Shown in pieces: positions 8,578-17,015 of a stretch of 64,000 nucleotides of DNA (its first letter is position 1; each line of letters begins with the position of its first letter). The position numbers and the translations under genes were made by a program. A model generated the notes under the pieces. It was not told where the DNA came from. It made no database searches and worked only from the letters and a program-made list of their open reading frames with translations. Source of the stretch: Nibricoccus aquaticus (GTDB lineage: Bacteria > Verrucomicrobiota > Verrucomicrobiia > Opitutales > Opitutaceae); the NCBI RefSeq assembly GCF_002310495.1, contig NZ_CP023344.1, forward strand, positions 992,001 to 1,056,000, in the 5' to 3' direction.

Positions 8578-8613
8578 TTCGCGTTCATTGGCGTCCATTC
8601 GCGGTTAAAAAAA
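8578..8613. repeat. Interspersed repeat, unit A
   Basis: Single A unit: TTCGCGTTCATTGGC, GTCCATTCGC, GGTTAAAAAAA. It sits between the start of the lipoprotein gene and the end of moxR, so the lipoprotein gene is bracketed by an A unit on one side and E hairpins on the other. Confidence 0.85.
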
Positions 8614-8625
8614 TCATCACGCCCC

Positions 8626-9591
8626 TCACCGCGGCACCGCCACCTGCTCCAGAATCTTCGCGAGCACTTCCTCCACCGTGAGACCTTCGATTTCAAATTC
8701 CGGACGCAGCACGAGACGATGCGACAGCACCGGACCCGCCAGGCTCTTCACATCATCCGGCGTCACGAAATCCCGTCCCGCCAGCGCCGCCTTCGCGCGG
8801 CTGCCCAGCAGCAACGCCTGCGTCGCACGCGGCCCCGCGCCGATCTGCACACTCTCGTGCGAACGCGTCGCCCGCACCAGATCGACGACGTACGCCACCA
8901 ATTCCTCGCGCAGCGTCACCTGATCGAGGATCGCACGCACCGCCGCGAGCTCGCCCGGCCCGAGCACTTGCTTCACCGCGCCCGCCGCCAGCACCGCTTC
9001 CGGCGCATCGATGCCCAGCACGCGCTTCGCGAGCGTCAGCTCTTCGTCGCGCGCGGGCACGTCCATCCTGATCTTCACCATGAACCGATCCTTCTGCGCC
9101 TCGGGCAGCGGATACGTCCCTTCCGAGTCCGCCGGATTCTGCGTGGCGAACACCGTGAAGTTCGCGTCCAGCACATGCGTGTCGCGGTCGATGCTCACCA
9201 CGCGCTCCTGCATCGCCTGCAGCAACGCCGCCTGCGTCTTCGCCGGCGCGCGGTTGATTTCATCCGCGAGGAGAAACGTCGTGAACACCGGCCCGCGGAT
9301 CAGCGTGAACGCATTCGTCTGCAGGTTAAAAACATTCGTGCCCGTGATGTCCGCCGGCATCAGGTCGGGCGTGAATTGCACGCGCCCCGTCGGTACGCCG
9401 AGCACATGTCCGAGCGTGCGCACGAGCAGCGTCTTCGCCACACCCGGGACGCCTTCAATCAACGCGTGATTGCGCGTCAGCAGCGTGACGAGCGCCAGCT
9501 CCACGACCGCATCCTGACCGATCACCACCTTCGCCACTTCCGCGCGAGCCGCAGAAATCGTGACAGCAAACTTTTCGAGCATTGGGTTCAT
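8626..9591 (-). CDS. MoxR-family AAA+ ATPase
   Basis: 321 residues, the usual length for MoxR. Walker A is EGVPGVAKT (about residues 39-47), Walker B is LLADEINRAPAKTQ with the downstream LLQAMQE, and sensor 1 is FATQNP followed by EGTYPLPEAQKDRF. The C-terminal lid carries GPRATQALLLGSRAKA and DFVTPDDV. MoxR ATPases act as chaperones that help mature partner complexes, typically with a DUF58 protein encoded next door. Here the DUF58 gene (6571-7905) is separated from it by the lipoprotein gene. Upstream are 217 bases with repeats and probably the promoter of this half of the operon. Confidence 0.94.
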   Translation of the reverse strand: MNPMLEKFAVTISAARAEVAKVVIGQDAVVELALVTLLTRNHALIEGVPGVAKTLLVRTLGHVLGVPTGRVQFTPDLMPADITGTNVFNLQTNAFTLIRGPVFTTFLLADEINRAPAKTQAALLQAMQERVVSIDRDTHVLDANFTVFATQNPADSEGTYPLPEAQKDRFMVKIRMDVPARDEELTLAKRVLGIDAPEAVLAAGAVKQVLGPGELAAVRAILDQVTLREELVAYVVDLVRATRSHESVQIGAGPRATQALLLGSRAKAALAGRDFVTPDDVKSLAGPVLSHRLVLRPEFEIEGLTVEEVLAKILEQVAVPR

Positions 9592-9640
9592 AAGATAAAA
9601 ATTCTATCGGACGACAACGGGGCAATAATCCGCAAAAAAT

Positions 9641-9668
9641 TTCGGCTCTTCGCTACCTTCTGTTCAAA
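9641..9668 (-). repeat. Interspersed repeat, family F (AACAGAAGG type)
   Basis: On the minus strand it reads TTTGAACAGAAGGTAGCGAA, then GAGCCGAA. This resembles a short repeat recurring between genes in several phyla (my recollection, unverified). It is a single copy here, 50 bases upstream of moxR, so it may overlap the promoter. Confidence 0.5.
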
Positions 9669-9695
9669 TCCGAACCGGATCGGGATTGATCGGTA

Positions 9696-9797
9696 ATTCG
9701 CGTCCATGGGCGTCCATTCGCGGTTAAAAAACCTCTCCCCACTCTTCGGTAATTTCCGGTCATCAGTGTTCATCAGTGCCCATCAGTGGTTAAAAAA
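9696..9797. repeat. Composite interspersed repeat, A then B (second copy)
   Basis: Unit A at 9696-9731, a pyrimidine spacer of about 30 bases, and unit B at 9762-9797, in the same order and orientation as 4535-4641. The spacer is also similar (CTCTCCCCACTCTTCGG against CTCACCACTCCTCTG). It is followed by TTCCGTC as the first copy is by CTCCGTC. It lies between the DUF4350 gene end and the moxR promoter region. Confidence 0.85.
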
Positions 9798-9808
9798 TTC
9801 CGTCGTCC

Positions 9809-11047
9809 TCAGCGCCGCTTCAGCGCGCGCACGATCGCATTATAGGTTTCCGCCGGCGATGCCTTCCCGCTTTGCGCCGCCACCGCCGCTCGCACTTTTT
9901 CCACATCGCCCGCACGCGACGTCCGCGTCCACTCCGCCACGCACGTCTCGACCAGCTTCCCCGGCGGCAGCGCCCGCCGCAGCAAGGCCTCCAATCCCGC
10001 CGAGGGATGATACGTCAGCGCCGTCTCCGCCGTCTCCGGCGCAGGCGGCACGAACAACGTCATCCGCTGCCACACGAAAAGCGCCGTCAGCAGCAGCAGT
10101 ACGAAGAACGCCCCCGCCAGCCCGTAACGCCGCGCCAGTTTCGCGATGCCCACATCCTCCTCCACGCCGAGATGGCTCTCGTTGAAAACCACCCGCGTAT
10201 TCCCGCCCACCAGCCACGCGAGCAGCGACGTCTCGCGCGACTTTTGCATCGCCTCATTACTCAGGAAAAACGTGTCCGTCGCCACCACGACTGTCCCGCG
10301 TCCGAGCGTCATCTCCATCAACACCGGCGAATTCCCGCGCGTGTACAGCACGCGCCAGTCGGAGCCCTGCGTGAGGTGAAAATACAGATCGCTCTTCCAC
10401 GGCACCTGCGCCGCCAGCGTCTCCGGCGCGCCCGCCTTCCGCAACGCCCCCGCCTCGCGATCCATGATCCAGCGCGTGCGCAGTTCGAGGCCCCACCGCT
10501 TCGACCAATCCACCAACTCCGTCCGGTGAACCGGCTTCTCCGCCTCGTCATTGCGCGGCGATTGGCGCTCCTCCTTCGACGACTTCTTCTCTTCCTGGTC
10601 TTTCTTTTCGTCGGCCTTTTTCTCACCCGTCTTCTTGTCCGTCTCTTTCCCTTTCACAAACGGCTCGACCACATCCGCCGTCGTCAGGCGCTCCGCCTTG
10701 AAAACGATCACCGCCCGCGAGCCCGCGCGCACCGCCGCATCGAGCACATTGGCCTCCTCCATAGAAAACGCCTCCCATGGATTCCGCTCCATGCCCGCAA
10801 ACACGAGTGTGCGCGCCGGCGTCTCCGCAATTTTTTTCATCGGCTGCACCGACCGCTCCACGCGCAACCCCGGCAGCTCTTGCAACGCTTCGAAAATCGC
10901 CCGCGTCCCCAGCGGATCCGCGCGCAACGTCGAGTACGCCGGAAACAGATCGCCCTGCCCCAGCCGCAGTTTGAACAGCCAGCCGAGCCCGCCCGCAAAA
11001 ACCACGGCGATCAGCAGCAGCGCGATCCATGAGTAGCGTCTGTTCAT
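9809..11047 (-). CDS. DUF4350 domain membrane protein
   Basis: 412 residues from the ATG at 11047, which overlaps the upstream stop (ATGA). An N-terminal membrane segment (WIALLLIAVVFAGGLGWLF) is followed by the DUF4350 core: SVQPMKKIAE, RTLVFAGMERNPWEAFS, AGSRAVIVFKAERLT. A strongly charged Lys/Glu linker (about 125-160) interrupts it. Conserved later pieces are GRGTVVVATDTFFLSNEAM, LLAWLVGGNTRVVFNESHLG, then a second membrane helix (AGAFFVLLLLTALFVW) and a soluble tail (ALLRRALPPGKLVETCVAEW). The family occurs with MoxR/DUF58/DUF4129 genes; the biochemical role is unknown. Topology suggests a periplasmic GATase-like domain between two helices. Confidence 0.82.
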   Translation of the reverse strand: MNRRYSWIALLLIAVVFAGGLGWLFKLRLGQGDLFPAYSTLRADPLGTRAIFEALQELPGLRVERSVQPMKKIAETPARTLVFAGMERNPWEAFSMEEANVLDAAVRAGSRAVIVFKAERLTTADVVEPFVKGKETDKKTGEKKADEKKDQEEKKSSKEERQSPRNDEAEKPVHRTELVDWSKRWGLELRTRWIMDREAGALRKAGAPETLAAQVPWKSDLYFHLTQGSDWRVLYTRGNSPVLMEMTLGRGTVVVATDTFFLSNEAMQKSRETSLLAWLVGGNTRVVFNESHLGVEEDVGIAKLARRYGLAGAFFVLLLLTALFVWQRMTLFVPPAPETAETALTYHPSAGLEALLRRALPPGKLVETCVAEWTRTSRAGDVEKVRAAVAAQSGKASPAETYNAIVRALKRR

Positions 11048-12804
11048 AGTCGCTCTCCCCGCGCGCCCGCCAGCGTTGCTTCTTCTGCCACACGTTCCAG
11101 TTCTTCCAACCACGCACGCACGACCGCCTCGTTCGCAACGTCACGTCCGTACCACACCGATTCGAAATTCAACCGGTGCGCCAGAAACCGCACCGTCACT
11201 TCCGGCTGCAACACCGCGCGTCTCCGCAGCTCCCGTTCGTAATCCAGATTCGTCTTAAACTTCGCGAGCGTGATGAGCCCGTCCGCCGCGTGCTTCGCCA
11301 GTGTAGCCAGATACAAGGCACGCAACGCCAGCCGCCACTCGCCTTTCGCGATCTGCTCTTTCGCCAGCGCCAGCCAGCCATCCGACGGCATCTGCGCCGC
11401 ATGCGTCGCTTCATCGCGCAGATCCGGCTGCGCGAGCGTGATCGCCCGTCCGATGAGCGCCGGCGCCGTGTTCCGCCGCGCGCTCCGCACCATCATCACG
11501 ATCACCACGATGATGCCGATCACCAGCGCTCCGATCAGCAGATAGAGAAAAATCCGCAGCGTCCCCATATCGGCCCCGCCGCCGCCACGCTTCACCGGCG
11601 TCTCCGCCACATCCTTCTTATCCCCACCAAACAAATCCTTCAGCCACGCCTCGAAATCCTGCCATGTCCGCTGAAGCGAGCGCACCATCTCTTCGATCAT
11701 CTGCACACCTTCCTTGAGGAATTTCTTCACCGGCCCGGCTTCTTCCGTCCCCGCCTTCTTCTCTCCCGGCTGCGGCCTCAACTGCCACTGAAAATCCCGC
11801 CGCTTCAGCACATCGTCCAGCGCCCGGTCGAGCGCCACCGGATCGACCGCCGTCGCTTTCTCCCCACGCCCCGTTTGCTCCACTAACGTCGCCGTCGTCG
11901 TTCCCGCCTGCGCCCGCGCCGCATCCGGCGCACCCGTGAAAATCATCAGCGCAATCACCACGTTCACCACCCCAGTCACGCTCGTCCGCCCGCGAGCCTT
12001 CATCCCGCGCCCCGTTGCCCGCAACTCCGCCCGCAAATCCTCGCCCGATTTCTGCGCCCGCCCGTGGAAAACCCGCAGCACATAAAACGCTTTCACCAGC
12101 GGATCGACCGCCAGCCACGCCAGCGCCCCGATCGACGCCAGAAACGTCGTGTTCCAAAAAGCCCACCCGCTCAGCCCGAAAACGTTATCCAGCCCGAGCA
12201 ACGTGTTCGCCAGCCACGGCACGAGGTAAAACGCCGACGCGCAGTTGATCCACACCGCGAACGCCACCAGCGAAAGAAACAACAGCGCCAGGTGATTCTG
12301 CATCGGCCACCGCCGTGAGAGTTCCCGCGCCTCCTTCGCTAGCTCCGGCCCCGCCGCGATCACCGTCGCGTGCTGGAAATAGCCATACACCCAGGCAAAC
12401 GGGATCGTCACCACCGCCGCCACCGGCACCAGCAACGCTCCCCACGTCTGCACGTTGGTCTGCGCCACCGCGAGTTCCCACGCCCGCCGCCGCGTCCACA
12501 CCGGCGGCGCCTCGCCCATCCGCTGCGCCAGCAGCCGCGCGCAAAATTCCGCCTGAGCCACTTTCAGCACCACAAACAATCCCACCAACCCGAGCGACGA
12601 CCACGCGAGCTGCGCGCCGCTCGGCGCGAACCAGGTCGTGTGAGCCCAGAAAAACAAAAACCCCAGCGCCCACGCGCCCGCCCCGAAATAGTACACCGCC
12701 AGCGTCCCCGCCGGCGCGCACCTCAGCAGATGCACCGCCTCCTCGATGAGCTCCATCGCCGTGGGCTCCCCTGTCTTCGCGCGGTTGCTTCGTTTCGCAG
12801 TCAT
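11044..12804 (-). CDS. Multi-pass membrane protein with C-terminal DUF4129-type domain
   Basis: 586 residues. The N-terminal half has five to six membrane helices (for example AVYYFGAGAWALGFLFFW, LLVPVAAVVTIPFAWVYG, LALLFLSLVAFAVWI). A linker with VVNVVIALMIFTG follows, then an extracytoplasmic stretch with an amphipathic helix (FLKEGVQMIEEMVRSLQRTW), a further helix (RIFLYLLIGALVIGIIVVIV) and a cytosolic C-terminus. The tail (WLALAKEQIAKGEWRLALRA, LYLATLAKHA, DYERELRRR) matches DUF4129. Such proteins accompany MoxR and DUF4350. The start ATG is 4 bases after the stop of the zinc-finger gene. Confidence 0.8.
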   Translation of the reverse strand: MTAKRSNRAKTGEPTAMELIEEAVHLLRCAPAGTLAVYYFGAGAWALGFLFFWAHTTWFAPSGAQLAWSSLGLVGLFVVLKVAQAEFCARLLAQRMGEAPPVWTRRRAWELAVAQTNVQTWGALLVPVAAVVTIPFAWVYGYFQHATVIAAGPELAKEARELSRRWPMQNHLALLFLSLVAFAVWINCASAFYLVPWLANTLLGLDNVFGLSGWAFWNTTFLASIGALAWLAVDPLVKAFYVLRVFHGRAQKSGEDLRAELRATGRGMKARGRTSVTGVVNVVIALMIFTGAPDAARAQAGTTTATLVEQTGRGEKATAVDPVALDRALDDVLKRRDFQWQLRPQPGEKKAGTEEAGPVKKFLKEGVQMIEEMVRSLQRTWQDFEAWLKDLFGGDKKDVAETPVKRGGGGADMGTLRIFLYLLIGALVIGIIVVIVMMVRSARRNTAPALIGRAITLAQPDLRDEATHAAQMPSDGWLALAKEQIAKGEWRLALRALYLATLAKHAADGLITLAKFKTNLDYERELRRRAVLQPEVTVRFLAHRLNFESVWYGRDVANEAVVRAWLEELERVAEEATLAGARGERL

Positions 12805-12808
12805 CGGA

Positions 12809-13174
12809 TCAGTCCATCCCTATCCGTTTCCAGACCGTGCCTTCGTGTAACTCCGGCGGCATGCTCAACAGCAGCGAGCCCACCGCATAAAAAATCACCC
12901 ACAAGACCAGCACCGCCGCCACCAGCGTCACCCCGCGCCGCAGTCCTGCAAAGCTCCGCTTCGACTTCACCGGCTCCGCCGCCCGCGCCGCCTTCGTCAG
13001 ACAGCTCGCGCACACCAGCCGCCCCGCGTGATCGACCACACACTCGCGGCAATAAAATCCTCCACACGTCGAGCACCGCGCCACCGCCTCGCGCTCCGTA
13101 TGCCGCACGCAACGCCTCGCGCGCAACGGCGCCGCCGCGCCCGGTAGATGAGGAATGGGCGACGCCGGGTTCAC
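12809..13174 (-). CDS. Small B-box/zinc-ribbon membrane protein
   Basis: 121 residues with a GTG start that overlaps the upstream stop (GTGA). The N-terminal domain carries a zinc-binding pattern resembling a B-box: RCVRHTEREAVARCSTCGGF, YCRECVVDHAGRLVCASC, i.e. C-x2-H, C-x2-C, C-x2-C, D/H and C-x2-C spacings. One membrane helix follows (LVAAVLVLWVIFYAVGSLLL). The C-terminus is short. It may bind zinc or a protein partner at the cytoplasmic face. The same kind of domain recurs in the gene at 13741-14313. Confidence 0.75.
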   Translation of the reverse strand: MNPASPIPHLPGAAAPLRARRCVRHTEREAVARCSTCGGFYCRECVVDHAGRLVCASCLTKAARAAEPVKSKRSFAGLRRGVTLVAAVLVLWVIFYAVGSLLLSMPPELHEGTVWKRIGMD

Positions 13175-13737
13175 GACACAGTGGGCGGCGCTTCCGGCGC
13201 CGGCGTTGTCTGTTCAGGCACCGGTGCCTCCACCGCAGTCGTCGCTGCCTCCACAGCTTTCGCTACAGGCATCGTCAACGAACGCTGCGCGCTTTCGATC
13301 AGCGGCTGGATGCGCCCCAGCACACGGTTCGCTTTCCGCCTCCGCGCCAGTGCCCCGAGATGCAGCGTCTGCACTTTCGTCACCAAATAAACACGACACG
13401 AGGGACCGAGCGCGTTGTTCCAGATCAGAAAAACCGTCGCGATGAACAAAAACACCAGCGACACGCCCGGCATCTCTGCATCGACGACCGACGATAAAAC
13501 CGGAATCCCCGCGATCACCGCCCACAGAATCCAGATCAGATTCCAGTACGCGCGCCGGCTGGAGCTCATCACGAAAAACCCCTGGATATCCGAAAACTGA
13601 AACCGTTGATAACTCTCCGTGTACCCGCTCGAATCCACCTGCATCAGGTGATCCTCCGCGAGCCACAGGCTTTTATACGTCCCGAAATTCAGCGGCGAAC
13701 GCGTCAGCCGCGTGTAGAGTTTAGGTGTTTTCGCCAT
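13171..13737 (-). CDS. Membrane protein, possible split PH-like domain
   Basis: 188 residues. The first 60 contain beta-like strands (LWLAEDHLMQVDSSGYTESY, QRFQFSDIQGFFV), then a two-helix membrane hairpin (WNLIWILWAVIAGIPVLSS, LVFLFIATVFLIW), then more strand-like sequence (CRVYLVTKVQTLHLGAL) and a basic helix (RRRKANRVLGRIQPLIESA). This layout suggests a bacterial PH-like fold interrupted by a membrane hairpin, which is inference. The C-terminal 40 residues are Ala/Pro/Thr-rich. It lies between the two zinc-finger genes with 3-4 base spacing, so it is surely in the same operon. Confidence 0.6.
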   Translation of the reverse strand: MAKTPKLYTRLTRSPLNFGTYKSLWLAEDHLMQVDSSGYTESYQRFQFSDIQGFFVMSSSRRAYWNLIWILWAVIAGIPVLSSVVDAEMPGVSLVFLFIATVFLIWNNALGPSCRVYLVTKVQTLHLGALARRRKANRVLGRIQPLIESAQRSLTMPVAKAVEAATTAVEAPVPEQTTPAPEAPPTVS

Positions 13738-13740
13738 GCC

Positions 13741-14313
13741 TCATTTCTCCAGCAGCAACGTGACTCCCAGAAATACCCACCCGCCGATCTGCAGCAGCGC
13801 GACGACCCCCGCCACCACCAGCTTCCACCGCCCCGGCCGCACCAGACTCCGCGGTTTCCTCCAACCCGTGATCGCGAGATAGAGCGCGATCGGCGCCGTC
13901 ACCAGAGTGAAAAACCAGACCAGCATCGGCAGCAACGCCAGCGCCAGCGCCGCCCCGCCCGGCAGATACCGCGAAGCCACCAACCGCGCATCGTCCTTCT
14001 TCGAGTTCGCGATGCAGTTCGGGCAAAGCGTCTTCCCGGTAAAGGGCACCGCGCACACCGCGCACAAAAAGCGCCCGCACCCGTCGCACACTTTCTCCGC
14101 CTGATTATCTGCGTGAAAAAAACACGTCGAGTCCTCCGCGACCACCACGGCCTGCGGCTTCACCGTCTCCTTCGTCGCTACCAGCGCCGGAAACGGGAAG
14201 AACTCAAAATCCACCCGGCACTTCAGGCAGCGGCAGCTGTTGGCGTCGATCCAGTCGAGCGCTTCATACGATCGCTTGCACGAGGGACAGGGTAACGCCG
14301 GACCGCGCGTCAT
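13741..14313 (-). CDS. Zinc-ribbon/B-box membrane protein
   Basis: 190 residues. Two zinc modules are visible: an N-terminal ribbon (CPSCKRSYEALDWIDA, then CRCLKC) and a B-box-like module (CFFHADNQAEKVCDGCGRFL, then CAVCAVPFTGKTLCPNC). Two to three membrane helices follow (GGAALALALLPMLVWFFTLV, APIALYLAITGW, LVVAGVVALLQIGGWVFLGV). Its start overlaps the stop of the GYF-RDD gene (ATGA). Similar architecture to 12809-13174 suggests paralogous or cooperating zinc-finger membrane proteins. Function unknown. Confidence 0.72.
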   Translation of the reverse strand: MTRGPALPCPSCKRSYEALDWIDANSCRCLKCRVDFEFFPFPALVATKETVKPQAVVVAEDSTCFFHADNQAEKVCDGCGRFLCAVCAVPFTGKTLCPNCIANSKKDDARLVASRYLPGGAALALALLPMLVWFFTLVTAPIALYLAITGWRKPRSLVRPGRWKLVVAGVVALLQIGGWVFLGVTLLLEK

Positions 14314-15140
14314 TGGCGGGTTTTGATCACGCGCGTGTCGCAGATGATGTCATGCAGCGACTTCTTCTCCCGGTCGAACCCCGCCATGATGTAGCCGATC
14401 AACAGCGTCATGCTGCTGATCATCTCCGCGAAATAGCGCCCGATGATCCGCCCCGTCGTCAGGTCCGCCCCATCCGAGCGCACCAGCTTGAGCCCCAGCG
14501 CGATCTTCCCCGGCGTCGCCTGATACCGGCGGATGAAATACACGCAGTACGCGATCGCGATTCCGAAGCCCACCACCATGGAAACACCTTGAAAGAGAAA
14601 ATACCGCGCGAGTCCTCCCGAGGCCTGCATATCGAGCTGATAAGTGAAGTAATTCGGCGTCCCCAGAATCAGCGCCGACAAAAGCATCTGCGCCGGAATG
14701 CTCACCACACCGGTGATGATCCCATCCAGAAACTTCGCCCAAAACCGCCGCCAAAATCCGCCATAACCATAAGGCCCCGGCACCGGGCCATCGCCCGCCG
14801 GTGCCATACCTTGCTGGATACGCTGGAAAAACTCATCGCGATGCTGCGCGCTGACCCACCGGCCCTCGTATTGAATCATCTCGCGCTTTGGGAAGCTCTT
14901 CCCGCTCACCACGCAAACCGCCGTGTCATCATTCGACGCGCCGGTTCCCGGCACCGAGCCCGATACTCCACCCGCCGGTACAAGCACCGCCTTCACCTGA
15001 GAGTACGGCTTCCAATCACCCATGCCTTCCTTCCAGACCAAAGTCTGCTCATTGATAACGCCGGTGCTAACCAGCTTCTCAAATTCAATCTGCGCGATGG
15101 GCCCCTGCCGCTGCCCGTTGATGGCGTAATACCAGTTCAT
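14310..15140 (-). CDS. GYF-like (DUF4339) plus RDD membrane protein
   Basis: 276 residues from the ATG at 15140. The N-terminus is a GYF_2/DUF4339 module: MNWYYAINGQRQGPIAQIEF, then LVWKEGMGDWKPYSQV. A linker with DDTAVCVVSGKSFPKREMI follows. The RDD domain has GGFWRRFWAKFLDGIITGVV, a central helix around FLFQGVSMVVGFGIAIAYCV, QATPGKIALGLKLVRSDG, and ends KKSLHDIICDTRVIKTR. It is the first gene of the long minus-strand operon, which also ends in an RDD gene (4729-5547). The region between this start and the divergent OppA-like start (15268) probably contains both promoters. Confidence 0.85.
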   Translation of the reverse strand: MNWYYAINGQRQGPIAQIEFEKLVSTGVINEQTLVWKEGMGDWKPYSQVKAVLVPAGGVSGSVPGTGASNDDTAVCVVSGKSFPKREMIQYEGRWVSAQHRDEFFQRIQQGMAPAGDGPVPGPYGYGGFWRRFWAKFLDGIITGVVSIPAQMLLSALILGTPNYFTYQLDMQASGGLARYFLFQGVSMVVGFGIAIAYCVYFIRRYQATPGKIALGLKLVRSDGADLTTGRIIGRYFAEMISSMTLLIGYIMAGFDREKKSLHDIICDTRVIKTRQ

Positions 15141-15267
15141 GAGTGAGGTTGCTCGGCGCTTGGGAATGCCGCGCACCCGCTGAGAATCAATTTCATTCCT
15201 CGACGCGCTCACAGTTTTCCTCCCCACCCTTTACTCCACGCCCGCTCCGCGCATCTTCCCGCTCTAC

Positions 15268-16890
15268 ATGCGCCACCTCACCGCCGCCCTCGCCTGCGTC
15301 GTCGCAGCCCTTTCCGCTTCATTTTCCCCGGCCGCCTTCGCCCAACGCGAGACCGCCGTCGAAGCCGGTCTCCGCACACAGACACTCCACCTCGGCAACG
15401 GCGCCGAACCCGCGGATCTCGATCCCCAGATCTCCACCGTTTACACCGACTACAACATCCTCCTCTCCCTCTTCGAAGGTCTCACCGTCATCGACGAGGC
15501 CACCTCCCAAGCCCTCCCCGGCGCCGCCGAGCGCTGGGATATTTCCCCCGACGGCCTCACCTACACGTTTCATCTCCGCGCCAACGGCCGCTGGTCCAAC
15601 GGCGACCCCGTCACCGCCCAGGAGTTCGTCACCTCCTTCCAGCGCATCCTCTCTCCCGCGCTCGGTGCCGAGTACGCCTACATGCTCCACGCGGTGAAAA
15701 ACGCCGAGGCCTTCAGCACCGCGAAGATCACCGACTTCTCCCAAGTCGGCTTCCGGGCCATCGACGCACGCACGCTCGAAATCTCCCTCGAACGCCCCAC
15801 GCCCTACCTCCTCACCCTCGTCGCGCATCAGGCCTGGTTCCCCATCCACCCGCCCACCATTCTGAAATTCGGCAAACTCGACCAGCGCGGCACCCGCTGG
15901 ACCCAGCCCGGCAACCTCGTCGGCAACGGCGCCTACACGCTCAAGGTCTGGCAGCCTAACGCCCGCATCATCGTCGAGAAAAGCGACACGTATTGGGACG
16001 CCCCCGACACCAAACTCCGCTCCATCGTTTTCTACCCCAACGAAAACATCGCCACCGACGAGCGAAACTTCCGCTCCGGCCAGCTCCACATCACCTACGA
16101 CATCCTCCCCGAAAAAATCCCCGGCTACCGCAAACAATCCCCCAGCCCTCTCCGCGTAGATCCCCTCCTCGAAACCCTCTACATCCGCTTCAACACCACC
16201 AAGCCGCCCTTCGATAACAAAAAAGTCCGCCAGGCCCTCGCCCGCGCCCTCGACCGCGAGATCATCTGCCGCGTCCTCCTCAGCGGTAGCCGCGAGCCCG
16301 CCCATTTCTTCACGCCGCCCAACACCGCCGGCTACACCGCGACCGCCCGCGTCCCCTCCGACTTCGAGGCCGCCCGCAAACTCCTCGCCGAGGCCGGCTA
16401 CCCCGGCGGCAAAGGATTTCCCACCGTCGAACTCCAGATGAATACCGACGGCATCAACAAAAAGATCTTCGAAGCCGTGCAGGAAATGTGGCGCCGCGAA
16501 CTCGGCATCACCGTCCGCCTCACCAGCCAGGATTTCCGCGTGTACCTCGATGCCCAGCGCACCCTCTCGTATCAGATTTCCCGCTCCCGCTGGGTTGGCG
16601 ACTACAACGACCCCAATACCTACCTCGACATGTTCGTCACCGGAGGCGCCAACAACCAGACTGGCTGGAGCAACGCCGAGTACGACCGCCTCATCGCCGA
16701 AGCCGGCCGCACCCTCGATCAAGCCGCCCGCTTCGATCTGTTCCAAAAAGCCGAGGCCATCCTCCTCGACGAAGCCCCCATCGCGCCGCTCCTCTTCGGC
16801 ACCCGCACCTACCTGATCCACCCTTCCGTCAAAGGCTGGGTTCCCTCCCTACTCGGCATCCATCGCTACCAAAACATCTCCCTAGAATAA
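15268..16890 (+). CDS. OppA-type peptide-binding protein (SBP family 5)
   Basis: 540 residues. Signal peptide 1-26 ending AFAQ. The mature protein has the family-5 features: LHLGNGAEPADLDPQIS, YNILLSLFEGLTV, WDISPDGLTYTFHLR, WSNGDPVTAQEFVTSFQRIL, and late FDNKKVRQALARALDRE, AEAGYPGGKGFP. It delivers peptides or similar solutes to an ABC importer in the periplasm. No permease or ATPase gene is next to it, so it is an orphan binding protein. It is divergently transcribed from the GYF-RDD gene. Specificity cannot be read from the sequence. Confidence 0.93.
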   Translation: MRHLTAALACVVAALSASFSPAAFAQRETAVEAGLRTQTLHLGNGAEPADLDPQISTVYTDYNILLSLFEGLTVIDEATSQALPGAAERWDISPDGLTYTFHLRANGRWSNGDPVTAQEFVTSFQRILSPALGAEYAYMLHAVKNAEAFSTAKITDFSQVGFRAIDARTLEISLERPTPYLLTLVAHQAWFPIHPPTILKFGKLDQRGTRWTQPGNLVGNGAYTLKVWQPNARIIVEKSDTYWDAPDTKLRSIVFYPNENIATDERNFRSGQLHITYDILPEKIPGYRKQSPSPLRVDPLLETLYIRFNTTKPPFDNKKVRQALARALDREIICRVLLSGSREPAHFFTPPNTAGYTATARVPSDFEAARKLLAEAGYPGGKGFPTVELQMNTDGINKKIFEAVQEMWRRELGITVRLTSQDFRVYLDAQRTLSYQISRSRWVGDYNDPNTYLDMFVTGGANNQTGWSNAEYDRLIAEAGRTLDQAARFDLFQKAEAILLDEAPIAPLLFGTRTYLIHPSVKGWVPSLLGIHRYQNISLE

Positions 16891-16904
16891 CCAGCGACAT
16901 CCGC

Positions 16905-16924
16905 CACTGGTCACTGGTCATTGG
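16905..16924. repeat. Interspersed repeat, family C (CACTGGTCATTGG)
   Basis: Reads CACTGGTCACTGGTCATTGG, a 7-10 base tandem motif. It lies 14 bases after the OppA-like stop and about 90 bases before the next start codon. Confidence 0.75.
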
Positions 16925-17015
16925 CCCCATAAATCCCTTTCATCCCAGCCCCCCGCTGGCACACAACCTGCAAACTTCAACCCGCTCTCCGGTCCTCCGG
17001 CGATCAACCCTGTCC

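Noticed and set aside
4535-9797. CRISPR array from the spaced repeats
   Set aside because: Repeats are few, interspersed over kilobases with no regular spacers and no cas genes.
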